Assembly: GCA_963578605.1 (NCBI GenBank)
Contig: CAUZEA010000068.1
Coordinates: 1 to 32,619 of the forward strand
Direction: 5' to 3'
Source of the DNA: JAKVCB01 sp963578605
GTDB taxonomy: Bacteria > Planctomycetota > Planctomycetia > Pirellulales > Lacipirellulaceae
DNA length: 32,619 nt
Made by a program: the position numbers and the translations under genes. Under the pieces are notes generated by a model. That model saw only the letters and a program-made list of their open reading frames with translations. It had not been told where the DNA came from and searched no databases. This document shows positions 1 through 7,962 of the stretch, in pieces (position 1 is the stretch's first letter; every line of letters starts with the position of its first letter).

Positions 1-205
1 GTGTGTTCTCCTTCTGGAGGGCCTTCAGCTCCTTGGCCATCTCCGGAGCCATACCGCCGTACTTCTGACGCCAGCGGTAGTACGTCTGCTGAGTGATCCC
101 CAGGCGTTTACAAACCTCGGGGACCTTCTTTCCCTTGCCCAGCTCAACATCGGCCCGACGCAACATCGGGATAATCTGGTCAACTCCATGACGTTTCTAT
201 GCCAT
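1..205 (-). pseudogene. IS3-family transposase OrfA, 5' part, stop at codon 3
   Basis: Reading the minus strand from an ATG at 205-203 gives Met-Ala-stop (TAG at 199-197), and then an open frame of 65 codons running off the window edge. After the stop it reads KRHGVDQIIPMLRRADVELG, then a helix-turn-helix with the typical IS3/IS911 OrfA wording (VCKRLGITQQTYYRWRQKYG) and the start of the coiled-coil leucine zipper (AKELKALQKENT). OrfA is the DNA-binding half of the OrfAB transposase. The usual N-terminus of this family is Met-x-Lys-Lys/Arg-Arg-His, so the TAG most simply replaces a Lys codon (AAG to TAG). The next in-frame Met is 11 codons beyond the stop, inside the HTH region's lead-in. The element is therefore either dead or initiates oddly. 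OrfB and both terminal inverted repeats are outside what I can see or identify. Confidence 0.8.
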
Positions 206-2676
206 CGCAAAAAATCCTTTCCGGGCTAAAGCCCGGGCTGGATTCTTTCACATGCACTGGTACTTTTCACGGGGGTAAGGTCACACCGACCGGCCAATGG
301 TCGGAATTTGACGCCGAGGGGTTTCGCCATCCCGTGAGCGGGGTTGTGTTCAGCCCGCAGGATAAAGTGTGTGCCGGCATGGGACTGGGAACCGGTTGCC
401 TCGATATCGAAACCAGCGGAGTGCTGGGATTCTCGAGCATTTTTCGCCCCGCTTCAATGGTTGACCCCACGCCCTACCTCACCCTGCGCAACGCGCAACT
501 CTTCACCCCGTTCCTGGGACTTGCCGTTGGTAATGACGTGTGGGTGCTTGCCACCGACAAAATGCTGCAAGGTGGCACCTTCCGAGGCTGTGTCGACCCG
601 GTCGACCCGGGCAACTACACCGAAAACGAAACCTACATGTCGCATTGGCAGGTCCACGTCCCGCAAACCGAAAATGTGAAGCCGGCCAAAACGATTCGCT
701 ACTGGGGGCATTATCCGGTTGTCGATATCGACTACCAGACCGATGCTCCCGTTGCGGTCAGCCTGCGGGCCTGGGCTCCCTTCATCCCGGGTGACGCCAG
801 ATCTTCGTCCATCCCTGGGGCCGTTTTCGAGGTCCACCTCCGCAACCACAGTGACCAGCCGCAAGCTGGAACCCTCGCTTTTAATTTCCCGGGTCCTGCC
901 ACGAATGAATTTGATCACAACACCAAGGATGTCCACCTACCGGGCCGCAGCAAGTCGAGCCAAGCCGATTTTAAAATGGTGGAAGTCTCGGCCAGTCAAA
1001 CCCACTACGGTCTTGGGGTTCTGGATGAAGCGGATGTTCGCTTCGGTGGCAACCTCTCGGTCGGCGGTTCTGGCTGGTCGCAAATTGGCACATCACTCCC
1101 AAAACCCGAGGTCAACGACCTGGACACCTCAGTCGCGGTTGATTTCAAGCTTGCCGCGGGGGAAAAGAAAACGGTCCGTTTCATCCTGGCCTGGTCCATT
1201 TCCGAATGGAAAGGTGGCAAGTACAACGAAATCAAGCACTTTGACGAAACATGGAACGTCAACGAATGGACTCTGAGCCACTCCGGGCGCGAGGACCAGG
1301 TCACCTACCAACCGATCTACACCACCCGCTACGATAATACCGAGGAGATTGTCCAGGACCTGGCAACCAATCACGCATCGCTGCTCAAGCGAATTCTGGC
1401 CTGGCAACAAGAAGTTTACATCACCAAGGAATTACCCATTTGGTTACGCGACGCCCTGGTCAACAACCTGGCACTATTCGGCGAAGACAGCCTCTGGGCT
1501 GCCCCTACGGGCCCTCTCGCCGAATGGGCCTGGCCGCTGGGGGCCTTTCAAATGACCGAGTGCCCCCGTACCTGTGCCATCGTGGGGTGTATTACCTCGA
1601 ACTACTACGGCGATTTGCCCATTGCCTACTTCTTCCCGGAACTGGAACGCCAAATTTTGCGTGGCTACAAGGCCTACATTCGGCCCGATGGCGCAGTACC
1701 GTTTCTCTATCCCCCCAAAGACTTCACCAAGCCATGCTACGAGTGGCAAATCGGTCTGAACGGTGCCTGTTTTACCGACCTGGTTCACCGACTGTGGCTA
1801 CGGACTGGCGATAACACGATCATTCAAGAATTCTATCCGGCGGTCAAAAAGAACACCGAGTTCACCGTCAATCTGGCCGACGGTGAGCACGGTATCATCA
1901 GCTTCCATCGCAAGGGCCCTGGCCAGGAGTGGTGGGAACATACGCCCGTGTTTGGCATGGTGACGCACCTGGCCGGCGTGCGGCTTGCCCAACTTCGGTT
2001 TGCCCATCGTATGGCCCAGCACATGGGTGACGAGGCGTTTGCTACCCAATGTGAAACTTGGATCCAGCAGGCCTCCCAGCTGACCGAAAAGTACCTTTGG
2101 AACGACCAGACCCAGTCGTACCTGTTCTTCCTCTACCCGGAAAAAGAGATGCGGTCGGCCGATATCATGTCGAGCCAACTCGACGGCCAATGGATGGTGG
2201 ATCTGCACGGTCTGCAACCCGTCTTCCGAGGTGACCGCATTGACAAGACACTTAAGACGATCGAAGCGACCTGTTTTATCGACAAGGGACTGGCCGGCTT
2301 TGCCGAACCCGGCAAAGGCCCTGATCTGGCTCGCTACGGTACGTTTCCTCCCGAGGTCAACATTGTAGCGATGACCTACATGTATCATGGCCGCCGAAAA
2401 CTCGGACTCGAGATTGCCCGCCGCAACATGGAAAATATTATTCTCGGGCAGGGTCTTGGCTGGGATATGCCAAACTTGATTCGCTGTGACACGGGGGCGC
2501 GGACTTACGGTGCCGATTACTACCAGAACATGGTTCTGTGGGGACTGCCGGCGGCCCTGGCCGGGGAGAACTTAAGTGGCCCCTGCCAGGGGGGAGGGCT
2601 GGTCGAGCGAATGCTTACCGCGGGAACCAAACCGATCGGCCAGTGGCCCGGGGCGAAAGCCACCGCGGCGAACTGA
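199..2676 (+). CDS. GH116-like glycoside hydrolase (GBA2 family)
   Basis: An 825-residue open frame with the two-domain plan of GH116 (beta-glucosidase / non-lysosomal glucosylceramidase): an N-terminal beta domain opening with GMGLGTGCLDIETSG and an alpha/alpha-barrel catalytic domain from about residue 400. The DIMSSQLDGQW stretch matches the family's D-I/V-M-x-x-Q-x-x-G-Q-W element. No signal peptide, so it appears cytoplasmic; it probably cleaves beta-glycosides. By eye, Glu454 (in TECPRT) sits where the family nucleophile should be, while the acid/base Asp appears to be Glu580 (in QEWWEH), so the active site is atypical. The start is uncertain: the ATG at 199 overlaps the IS orfA start, has no ribosome binding site, and the next in-frame Met is residue 61. 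Conserved sequence begins near residue 18, so the first residues may be IS-derived. It is convergent with the next gene. Confidence 0.75.
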   Translation: MPSQKILSGLKPGLDSFTCTGTFHGGKVTPTGQWSEFDAEGFRHPVSGVVFSPQDKVCAGMGLGTGCLDIETSGVLGFSSIFRPASMVDPTPYLTLRNAQLFTPFLGLAVGNDVWVLATDKMLQGGTFRGCVDPVDPGNYTENETYMSHWQVHVPQTENVKPAKTIRYWGHYPVVDIDYQTDAPVAVSLRAWAPFIPGDARSSSIPGAVFEVHLRNHSDQPQAGTLAFNFPGPATNEFDHNTKDVHLPGRSKSSQADFKMVEVSASQTHYGLGVLDEADVRFGGNLSVGGSGWSQIGTSLPKPEVNDLDTSVAVDFKLAAGEKKTVRFILAWSISEWKGGKYNEIKHFDETWNVNEWTLSHSGREDQVTYQPIYTTRYDNTEEIVQDLATNHASLLKRILAWQQEVYITKELPIWLRDALVNNLALFGEDSLWAAPTGPLAEWAWPLGAFQMTECPRTCAIVGCITSNYYGDLPIAYFFPELERQILRGYKAYIRPDGAVPFLYPPKDFTKPCYEWQIGLNGACFTDLVHRLWLRTGDNTIIQEFYPAVKKNTEFTVNLADGEHGIISFHRKGPGQEWWEHTPVFGMVTHLAGVRLAQLRFAHRMAQHMGDEAFATQCETWIQQASQLTEKYLWNDQTQSYLFFLYPEKEMRSADIMSSQLDGQWMVDLHGLQPVFRGDRIDKTLKTIEATCFIDKGLAGFAEPGKGPDLARYGTFPPEVNIVAMTYMYHGRRKLGLEIARRNMENIILGQGLGWDMPNLIRCDTGARTYGADYYQNMVLWGLPAALAGENLSGPCQGGGLVERMLTAGTKPIGQWPGAKATAAN
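221..236. repeat. Short GC-rich palindrome at the IS / GH116 junction
   Basis: Arms ccgggc (221-226) and gcccgg (231-236) around a TAAA loop. It lies just outside the transposase start and inside the first codons of the GH116 reading frame. It could be a small repeat at the insertion boundary or a hairpin in the glycosidase mRNA; nothing decides between these. Confidence 0.4.
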
Positions 2677-2756
2677 GCTGAACGCCTGTCGGTCGTTATG
2701 CGACATCGAGGTCAACCCTCAATAGGCGTTTTCGTTTCAGGTTCACCAGCCACTGA

Positions 2757-3569
2757 CTACTGCTCGACAACAGCCCGCATCTTCTCGAGGCCAATACGAA
2801 CGACCTCCAGCGGGTCCTGGGCCCAAAGATCTTCTCGAAAGAGTTCCAGCGATAAATACTCACAGTACCCGATTTCACGAAGCAGGTTCAAATACCTTTG
2901 GAGGTCGAAGATGCCTTCCCCCGGCATAACGCGGTGCTCGTCGTGCTGAATTTCCTGGGGAACATCGGCTGGGCAATCGTCAAAGTGACTTATCGCAATC
3001 TGCTCGGGGCGTAGTTTGGCAACCGCTTCGACCGAACCTCCACCACGATAGATGTGGGCAGGGTCGAGAACCGTCGTGGCATCTGCACGACCCGATCGCT
3101 CCATCACGTCGAGCGCATCTTCGATCGTGTTGAGCTGCTCGACAAATCCCAGGAATTCCATTGCGGGCTTGATTCCGATGGTGGTGCCAATCTCCAACAA
3201 CTGCCGGTAGTGCTGGGCCCCGAGTTCGTAATCGGCCATTCCACGCGGTGGACCCGCAATCACAAACGGGGCGCCTAACTGGGCCCCAATCTCCATTCGA
3301 CGTTTTGACTCCTCGAGGGCCTGCTCGTAGGACGCGCCGGTGGTGTCGAACCAGTCGTAAAGATAAATCGTCGTGGGTACAGTCAGGCCGTGGTCGTCGA
3401 GGGCTTGTTTAATCTCAGTGACCGTTCCCCCCGCGGCAGTGTGCTCGTCAATTTTGTCGAACCACAATTCGATCCCCACGTAGCCTGCTGCGGCCGCGAC
3501 CTCAATTTGCCGCATCACACCAGTGGTGCGAATCGTACTGCCGTTCAGTGAATATTTGAAATCCGGCAT
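2757..3569 (-). CDS. Sugar phosphate isomerase/epimerase (AP-endonuclease-2-like TIM barrel)
   Basis: 270 residues, the normal size for this superfamily. The beta/alpha-barrel pattern is visible as hydrophobic strands each ending in a charged residue: GIELWF (residues 33-38), FVIAGPP, PAMEFLG, TTVLDPAHIYRGG, ISHFDD and YLSLELFRED. The Glu, Asp, His and Glu in these strand ends are the usual divalent-metal ligands of the xylose-isomerase-like family. The substrate cannot be told; relatives act on hydroxypyruvate, inosose, tagatose or other sugars. An AAGGGA a few bases upstream of the ATG supports the start. It is transcribed toward the GH116 gene from the opposite strand, and the neighbours suggest, but do not show, a carbohydrate-catabolic setting. 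Confidence 0.8.
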   Translation of the reverse strand: MPDFKYSLNGSTIRTTGVMRQIEVAAAAGYVGIELWFDKIDEHTAAGGTVTEIKQALDDHGLTVPTTIYLYDWFDTTGASYEQALEESKRRMEIGAQLGAPFVIAGPPRGMADYELGAQHYRQLLEIGTTIGIKPAMEFLGFVEQLNTIEDALDVMERSGRADATTVLDPAHIYRGGGSVEAVAKLRPEQIAISHFDDCPADVPQEIQHDEHRVMPGEGIFDLQRYLNLLREIGYCEYLSLELFREDLWAQDPLEVVRIGLEKMRAVVEQ

Positions 3570-4068
3570 GAAAAATGTCCCTTATGACAAAAGCAATCTT
3601 GCAGCGCCGACCAAGGCCAGTTGACTGCGCGACTTCGATCAACGGGAAGAGCGACTTCGCGAGGCGGTCGAAGGGTACCACAGAGCAGTCAAGGTTGCTG
3701 CAGCTAGAGTTTTCAATGATGGATCGTGGGTGGATTCTTGTGCCACAAGTAGAGCACCTCCTTTTGAGGGAGACGCAGGGTAGCTGTTGGTTGGTCGCGG
3801 GTAAGCCATTTTAGCGACAGGACCGGTAGCACGGCTACGGCCTTTTCGTTGGAACAAAATGAACTCCCGGCGCCAGGGGTGTTGGGTGTGGGAAGCGTGC
3901 CCGACGTCAGATAAGGAACCGGTCCAGCAACCCGCGACGGACCCCTGGCCGGAAGCGGAAGTTTCCCCACCACGTGGCGCAAAAAAACCCCTGACTCATC
4001 AGAGTCAGGGGTTTTGAGCTATTAAACAAAACCGTTTGCAAAGCCACCTGTGGCTTTACCGATAACCA
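3570..4068. other. Intergenic stretch, no gene seen apart from the terminator
   Basis: About 500 bases between the isomerase start and the DUF1559 stop. Short open frames on both strands (for example plus-strand 3575-3814) lack motifs, ribosome binding sites or coding bias. The only clear element is the terminator at 3981-4015. The promoter of the isomerase gene should lie here, but I see no convincing box pair. Confidence 0.5.
3981..4015 (-). terminator. Rho-independent terminator of the DUF1559 gene
   Basis: A perfect 10-bp stem, cccctgactc (3988-3997) and gagtcagggg (4002-4011), with a 4-base loop. Flanking A and T runs extend the pairing. On the minus strand it is followed by seven T, about 55 bases after the DUF1559 stop codon. 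The plus strand has four T only, so it is mainly a minus-strand terminator. Confidence 0.88.
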
Positions 4069-5241
4069 TTACAGGCCAGCAGCTTCCATATCGATTGGCT
4101 CGCGACCATTGCGGGTTATGAGGTACAGGTACACATCACCGTCGATGGTGTCGGTAATCGGTTTGGCGTGACCATCACCGAAACCGTGTTGAACGACACC
4201 GGGATGCTGGCTACTGGGCCCCCAATCGCGGCCCACCCCTTGATGCGGGTCGGTCGTTTGGGGCATGAACTTCGGGTTTACCCCACGACTATCGCCGTAG
4301 TTGAGTCCCGTCACTCCGCTGCTCAACGACCAACACCCTGCGTACCGACCGCTGCTTTGCACGCCAACGCTGGTGCCTGGCACAACACCCACGGTGTAAG
4401 CCGCGTTACCGCTGTACCAGTTGCTGGTTTTCTCACACTTCGACTCGGTAAAGACAACCGTTTTGGAAGTCCCATCAGACATGTTTCGGAAAGCATGCCC
4501 TTTGGTGGTTACCTTGGAGGAGGAACCGCTACCCATCTGTCCAGGGAAAACCAATATGCCATTGCCACAGTGAGACACGTTATTGCAGCTGCTGCTTGAG
4601 GTGCTGGGACTCCCGTTAGCCAGGGCGGTGGGGCGACCCGAACCAATGTAATGCGTGGCTGGCAGGGCTAAGTAATTGCCCGTAGCACCGTCCACGGACC
4701 CTCCGGTAACTTCTGACTCGCCAGGAAAGCTGGGACACTGAAGCACCTGAATTTGGGCTTGCCATGCGTAAGGATTCATATCTGATCCGGCAGCGCCTCC
4801 GCCCGGATTTACAACGTTGACGGGACTGAAAGCAGCATCACGCAGCTTGCCGGTTTTTCCGGCGGATGCCTGCGTAAGCTTGTTATAGAGCGTGAGCTCC
4901 TCGATGTAGGGGAGAATCTGTACGATCCAGCTGTAACCGTCGCCTTGCTGGCCAGCCCAAACTACAACCCGTCCTTGAGATGAAACGTTCGTACCTAGTT
5001 GTTTAAACCTCGACCCCCAAGGGGCCGTCGACGCGAGTGGAAAACAGAGCCGCGTATCGTGGTGGTTGTGGAGTCCCAAAGCCAGTTGTTTTACATGGTT
5101 CAGGCACGAATTCCGGCGGGCCGCTTCGCGCGCTGCTTGCACCGCTGGCAACAGCAGCGCGATCAAGATGCCGATGATCGCAATCACGACCAACAGCTCT
5201 ATGAGGGTGAACCCTCGCTGCGCATTTTTTGGCGCACTCAT
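4069..5241 (-). CDS. DUF1559 protein with type IV prepilin-like N-terminus
   Basis: 390 residues. The N-terminus has a prepilin peptidase site, Gly10/Phe11 in RGFTLIELLVVIAIIG, with Glu at +5 and a hydrophobic helix to about residue 33, then the LPAVQAAREAARR motif. The C-terminus carries the short HPGVVQHGFGDGHAKPI element that defines the DUF1559 / H-X9-DG family, which is greatly expanded in planctomycetes. The middle (about 90-330) is Gly/Ser-rich and probably a secreted pseudopilin-like head. It should be processed by PilD and sit in the inner membrane or a pseudopilus; the true function is unknown. The start is supported by a strong AGAAGGAGA ribosome binding site. It is a single gene, with its own terminator and a long leader containing stem-loops. 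Confidence 0.93.
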   Translation of the reverse strand: MSAPKNAQRGFTLIELLVVIAIIGILIALLLPAVQAAREAARRNSCLNHVKQLALGLHNHHDTRLCFPLASTAPWGSRFKQLGTNVSSQGRVVVWAGQQGDGYSWIVQILPYIEELTLYNKLTQASAGKTGKLRDAAFSPVNVVNPGGGAAGSDMNPYAWQAQIQVLQCPSFPGESEVTGGSVDGATGNYLALPATHYIGSGRPTALANGSPSTSSSSCNNVSHCGNGILVFPGQMGSGSSSKVTTKGHAFRNMSDGTSKTVVFTESKCEKTSNWYSGNAAYTVGVVPGTSVGVQSSGRYAGCWSLSSGVTGLNYGDSRGVNPKFMPQTTDPHQGVGRDWGPSSQHPGVVQHGFGDGHAKPITDTIDGDVYLYLITRNGREPIDMEAAGL

Positions 5242-5331
5242 GAACTTTCTCCTTCTAAAAAAGAATAACTAAAATAAATCCGCGACACAAATATTGTGCC
5301 GCTGCCTCTTCATTGGGCCGACAACCGACCG

Positions 5332-5399
5332 AGGAGGCTTGCATGCCTCCTACCTCTTGCAGCAAATGAACCGATAAACTGAAATACGATCTGCTGCAA
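5332..5399 (-). promoter_or_regulatory. Two stem-loops in the DUF1559 leader
   Basis: The inner hairpin pairs aggaggc (5332-5338) with gcctcct (5345-5351) over a 6-base loop. The second pairs ttgcagca (5357-5364) with tgctgcaa (5392-5399) over a 27-base loop. Both are 90-160 bases before the start codon of the prepilin-like gene. They could stabilise the mRNA or form a regulatory leader. No known riboswitch was recognised. Confidence 0.4.
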
Positions 5400-5510
5400 C
5401 CAATCGATGCTGCCTAAATAACTCTGCTCCGGATGATAAATACCAGATCGTACCCAGCCATAAGGCGGGCCGCGGAAATGCCGTAAATCATTCGGTAGCG
5501 TACGCTTAGT

Positions 5511-5540
5511 AGTTTACCTCGTATAATTGATGGGTGTCAA
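5511..5540 (-). promoter_or_regulatory. Candidate sigma70-type promoter for the DUF1559 gene
   Basis: On the minus strand, TTGACA (5540-5535, a perfect -35) is followed after 18 bases by TAAACT (5516-5511, 4 of 6 to TATAAT). Transcription would start near 5504 and give a leader of about 260 nucleotides. Found by eye only. Confidence 0.35.
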
Positions 5541-5736
5541 CTATAGGGAAAAAATCAGTACCGTAGCGAACCCTGCGAACGACCGATCCTCTCCAAGGGA
5601 AGCCCGGTCCGGCGCGAATTAAAATTGACGAATCTTATTGATGTAAAACAAGTTATGGAAAAAATGGTAGCCAGATGCGTACCCGCTGAGGACCACGCTT
5701 ACTGGCCTTGGGTGCCAAGTTAAATCAAGCGATTCT

Positions 5737-6966
5737 ATGACTGAACTCGATCCCGATCGACAACGCGAATTCGCGCTGGAAATCGTCCAAACCCTTCGTA
5801 GCAAGGGGTACGAAGCATTATGGGCAGGTGGGTGCGTGCGCGACCACGTGCTGGGAATCGTGCCGCAAGATTACGACGTCGCCACGAGCGCAACGCCTGA
5901 TGAAATACGAACACTCTTCGGACAACGAAAAACCTTGACCATCGGAGCAGCCTTTGGCGTCGTAACCGTCCTGGGACGCAAACCTGCCGGTCCAATCGAG
6001 GTTGCCACCTTTCGCAGCGAGACCAACTATAGCGATGGGCGACACCCCGACCAGGTCACGTTTACCAGTGCTGAAGAAGACGCCCGCCGTCGCGATTTCA
6101 CGATCAACGGGCTGTTTTACGATCCCCTCGCCGACCAGGTTATCGATTACGTCCAGGGACGGGTAGACCTGGCTGCCGGACTAGTTCGCGCCATTGGGCA
6201 GCCTGCCGAGAGGATTCGTGAAGACAAACTTCGTATGCTCCGGGCCGTAAGATTCACCGCAACCTTTGACTTCCAAATCGAGCCCTCCACCTTGCGGGCA
6301 ATTCAAGACTCAGCCCGCGACATTATCCAGGTGAGCTCCGAACGCATTGGAATGGAAATGCGGCGGATGCTGCTCGATGCCAATCGAGCCCGCGCCGTTG
6401 AGTTGCTGCGCGAGACAGAGCTGCTGCAGCCACTCCTGCCCGAGGTGGCTGGAGTGAGTGATTCGGTTTGGCAACAAACTTTGCGAGTTCTGGCCCAAAT
6501 CAAGCCCTCCGATTTATCCCTCCCGCTGGCAGTATTACTGCATCCGGCAAGGGGCGAGGCGGCTGTCCAAAACGTGGGCCGACGCATGCGGTGGACGAAC
6601 AAAGAAATAAGTCACGCCGAATGGTTGCTGAAAAAGTTCCCGGACGTACAAAAGTCGCAAACGTTACCCTGGCCTCGCTTGCAACGGGTGTTGATTCACG
6701 CTGGAGCTGGTGACCTGATCGCCATGGCCGAAGCGTTTGCTGGCAGGCTCGACCCCAATCTTGTGTCTTGCCGCGAGCATCTCGCCATGCCACCTGAAGT
6801 GCTTAACCCAACTCCCCTCATCGGTGGTGCCGACTTGATTGCGCACGGGCTTGTTCCCGGGCCAGAATTCGCGCCTTTGTTGGAGCAGGTCCGCAACGCT
6901 CAGCTGGAAGGAACGATCTCGACGTGCCAAGAAGCACTTGCCCTGGTCGATGGCTTGCGCGGGTGA
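5737..6966 (+). CDS. cca: CCA tRNA nucleotidyltransferase / poly(A) polymerase family
   Basis: 409 residues. The protein adds or repairs the 3'-CCA end of tRNAs using CTP and ATP. The class II nucleotidyltransferase head is clear: GGCVRD at residues 31-36, the metal-binding pair Asp45-x-Asp47 (DYD), RRDFTINGL at 118-126 and the REDKLRMLRAVRF helix near 160-172, followed by the ERIGMEMRRM segment. The rest (about 200-409) is the helical tRNA-binding tail without an HD motif. Poly(A) polymerases share this fold, so an A-adding enzyme is possible, though the length and DYD/RRDF context favour CCA addition. The ATG lacks a strong ribosome binding site but matches the conserved N-terminus. It is divergent from the DUF1559 gene. 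Confidence 0.87.
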   Translation: MTELDPDRQREFALEIVQTLRSKGYEALWAGGCVRDHVLGIVPQDYDVATSATPDEIRTLFGQRKTLTIGAAFGVVTVLGRKPAGPIEVATFRSETNYSDGRHPDQVTFTSAEEDARRRDFTINGLFYDPLADQVIDYVQGRVDLAAGLVRAIGQPAERIREDKLRMLRAVRFTATFDFQIEPSTLRAIQDSARDIIQVSSERIGMEMRRMLLDANRARAVELLRETELLQPLLPEVAGVSDSVWQQTLRVLAQIKPSDLSLPLAVLLHPARGEAAVQNVGRRMRWTNKEISHAEWLLKKFPDVQKSQTLPWPRLQRVLIHAGAGDLIAMAEAFAGRLDPNLVSCREHLAMPPEVLNPTPLIGGADLIAHGLVPGPEFAPLLEQVRNAQLEGTISTCQEALALVDGLRG

Positions 6967-7061
6967 GGAACTCGGTGTTCGCTGTGCAGCAATTGTGTTA
7001 GCATCTGTGTCGAATGAACCGTAGCGACAAGGCATAGTTTGGACCAGGGGCGAGAAATAAA

Positions 7062-7634
7062 ATGATCGATGTCGCCTCTTTACTGCCACTTGTATCGCGC
7101 ATCCTGCACATTGTGGGTGCCGTGATCCTGGTCGGTGGCATCGCCTACCTGCGAAAGGTGGTTGCACCGGCGGCGGTGCCTGGCGAAGGAGACCCCGTCG
7201 ATCGTCTCTATTCCGGGCGGCGCGCTGCCTGGGCCAGGTGGGTGGGCATTGCGACGGGTCTCCTTTTAGCCACGGGTGTCATCAACACCGTGTTGGTGAT
7301 GAAAACCTATCCCAATCTGCCCGGCGGCTACCATGCAATGCTGGGAACCAAGATCCTGCTGGCTTTGGTCGTGATGTTTCTCGCAGCCATCCTGGCGGGA
7401 ACTACCCCAGCGGCCCTCGAGTTACGAAAGGCGACCAAGGGATGGCTCACCGTCGCGCTCGTGGCCGGCCTGGCCGTCATCATCGTGGCGAGCACACTCA
7501 GGTTATTCCACATGCCGACGGCGACTGGGGCTACCTCACGACCAGAAATCACGAATCAACCACCCCCGCGACCAACCGAACCGGAAGCAAATCACCAAAG
7601 CAACAGGCCGCCTTCCAAGGCAAAACTGACCTAA
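7062..7634 (+). CDS. Four-helix membrane protein (CopD-like?), unknown function
   Basis: 190 residues with four hydrophobic segments at roughly 9-30, 60-80, 93-115 and 127-147, and a hydrophilic Pro/Asn-rich tail of about 40 residues. A His in helix 1 (RILHIVGAVILVGG) and a His in the last helix (LRLFHMP) recall the copper-resistance CopD / heme-type four-helix membrane proteins, but the match is by appearance only. It follows cca on the same strand after a 95-base gap, and precedes a small coiled-coil gene. The C-terminal tail looks low-complexity. I consider it a real inner-membrane protein of unassigned role. Confidence 0.7.
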   Translation: MIDVASLLPLVSRILHIVGAVILVGGIAYLRKVVAPAAVPGEGDPVDRLYSGRRAAWARWVGIATGLLLATGVINTVLVMKTYPNLPGGYHAMLGTKILLALVVMFLAAILAGTTPAALELRKATKGWLTVALVAGLAVIIVASTLRLFHMPTATGATSRPEITNQPPPRPTEPEANHQSNRPPSKAKLT

Positions 7635-7663
7635 TTCCCTGATCACCTAATCATGTGCAAACC

Positions 7664-7834
7664 ATGGACAAGAAAGCCAAAAAGCGAATTGAAATCCTGA
7701 GAAAGAAAGTCCGGGATCTTCAGCCACGTCTGGCCGGCGCCAAGCGACAAATGGATGATCCTCAGGAGGTCGAGCAATTTGAGCAGCAAATCGCCGCCGC
7801 ACAGCAGGAGATTGCAAAACTAAAGGCGTCTTAG
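7664..7834 (+). CDS. Small coiled-coil protein, 56 residues
   Basis: ATG at 7664, TAG at 7832-7834. The protein begins MDKKAKKRIEILRKKVRDLQ and ends AQQEIAKLKAS. It is almost entirely charged alpha-helix with heptad spacing (I-L-V-L, then F-I-A-I-L), broken by a short MDDPQEVEQF turn, so a helical hairpin or dimeric coiled coil is likely. The clean codon use, the start shortly after the membrane protein (29 bases) and the well-defined stop argue that it is a real gene, too short for many gene callers. No enzyme motif. It may be co-transcribed with the upstream membrane protein. I recall similar short proteins in planctomycetes, but cannot verify this here. Confidence 0.7.
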   Translation: MDKKAKKRIEILRKKVRDLQPRLAGAKRQMDDPQEVEQFEQQIAAAQQEIAKLKAS

Positions 7835-7962
7835 CCATCACGACTTCTGACGCGACAAACTGCTGTCGGCAGATCGGTTGCCCGATCGAGGTTAACTCGC
7901 AGTGTGGAATCACAGTTGGTGCCGGACAAGAATGAGTTTGCATTCTCCCAGCGCACCGACAG

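Larger units (their letters stand above)
5242..5736. other. Intergenic stretch: DUF1559 leader and upstream region of cca
   Basis: About 495 bases between two divergent genes. The left half is the untranslated leader of the DUF1559 gene, holding two stem-loops (5332-5351 and 5357-5399). A sigma70-like minus-strand promoter sits at 5511-5540. For the cca gene on the plus strand I see only a TTGACG at 5625-5630 without a good -10 partner. No coding relic was recognised. Confidence 0.5.

Noticed and set aside
2681..2730. aacgcct / aggcgtt inverted repeat between the convergent GH116 and isomerase genes
   Set aside because: The loop is 36 bases and no real T-run follows; too weak to call a terminator.
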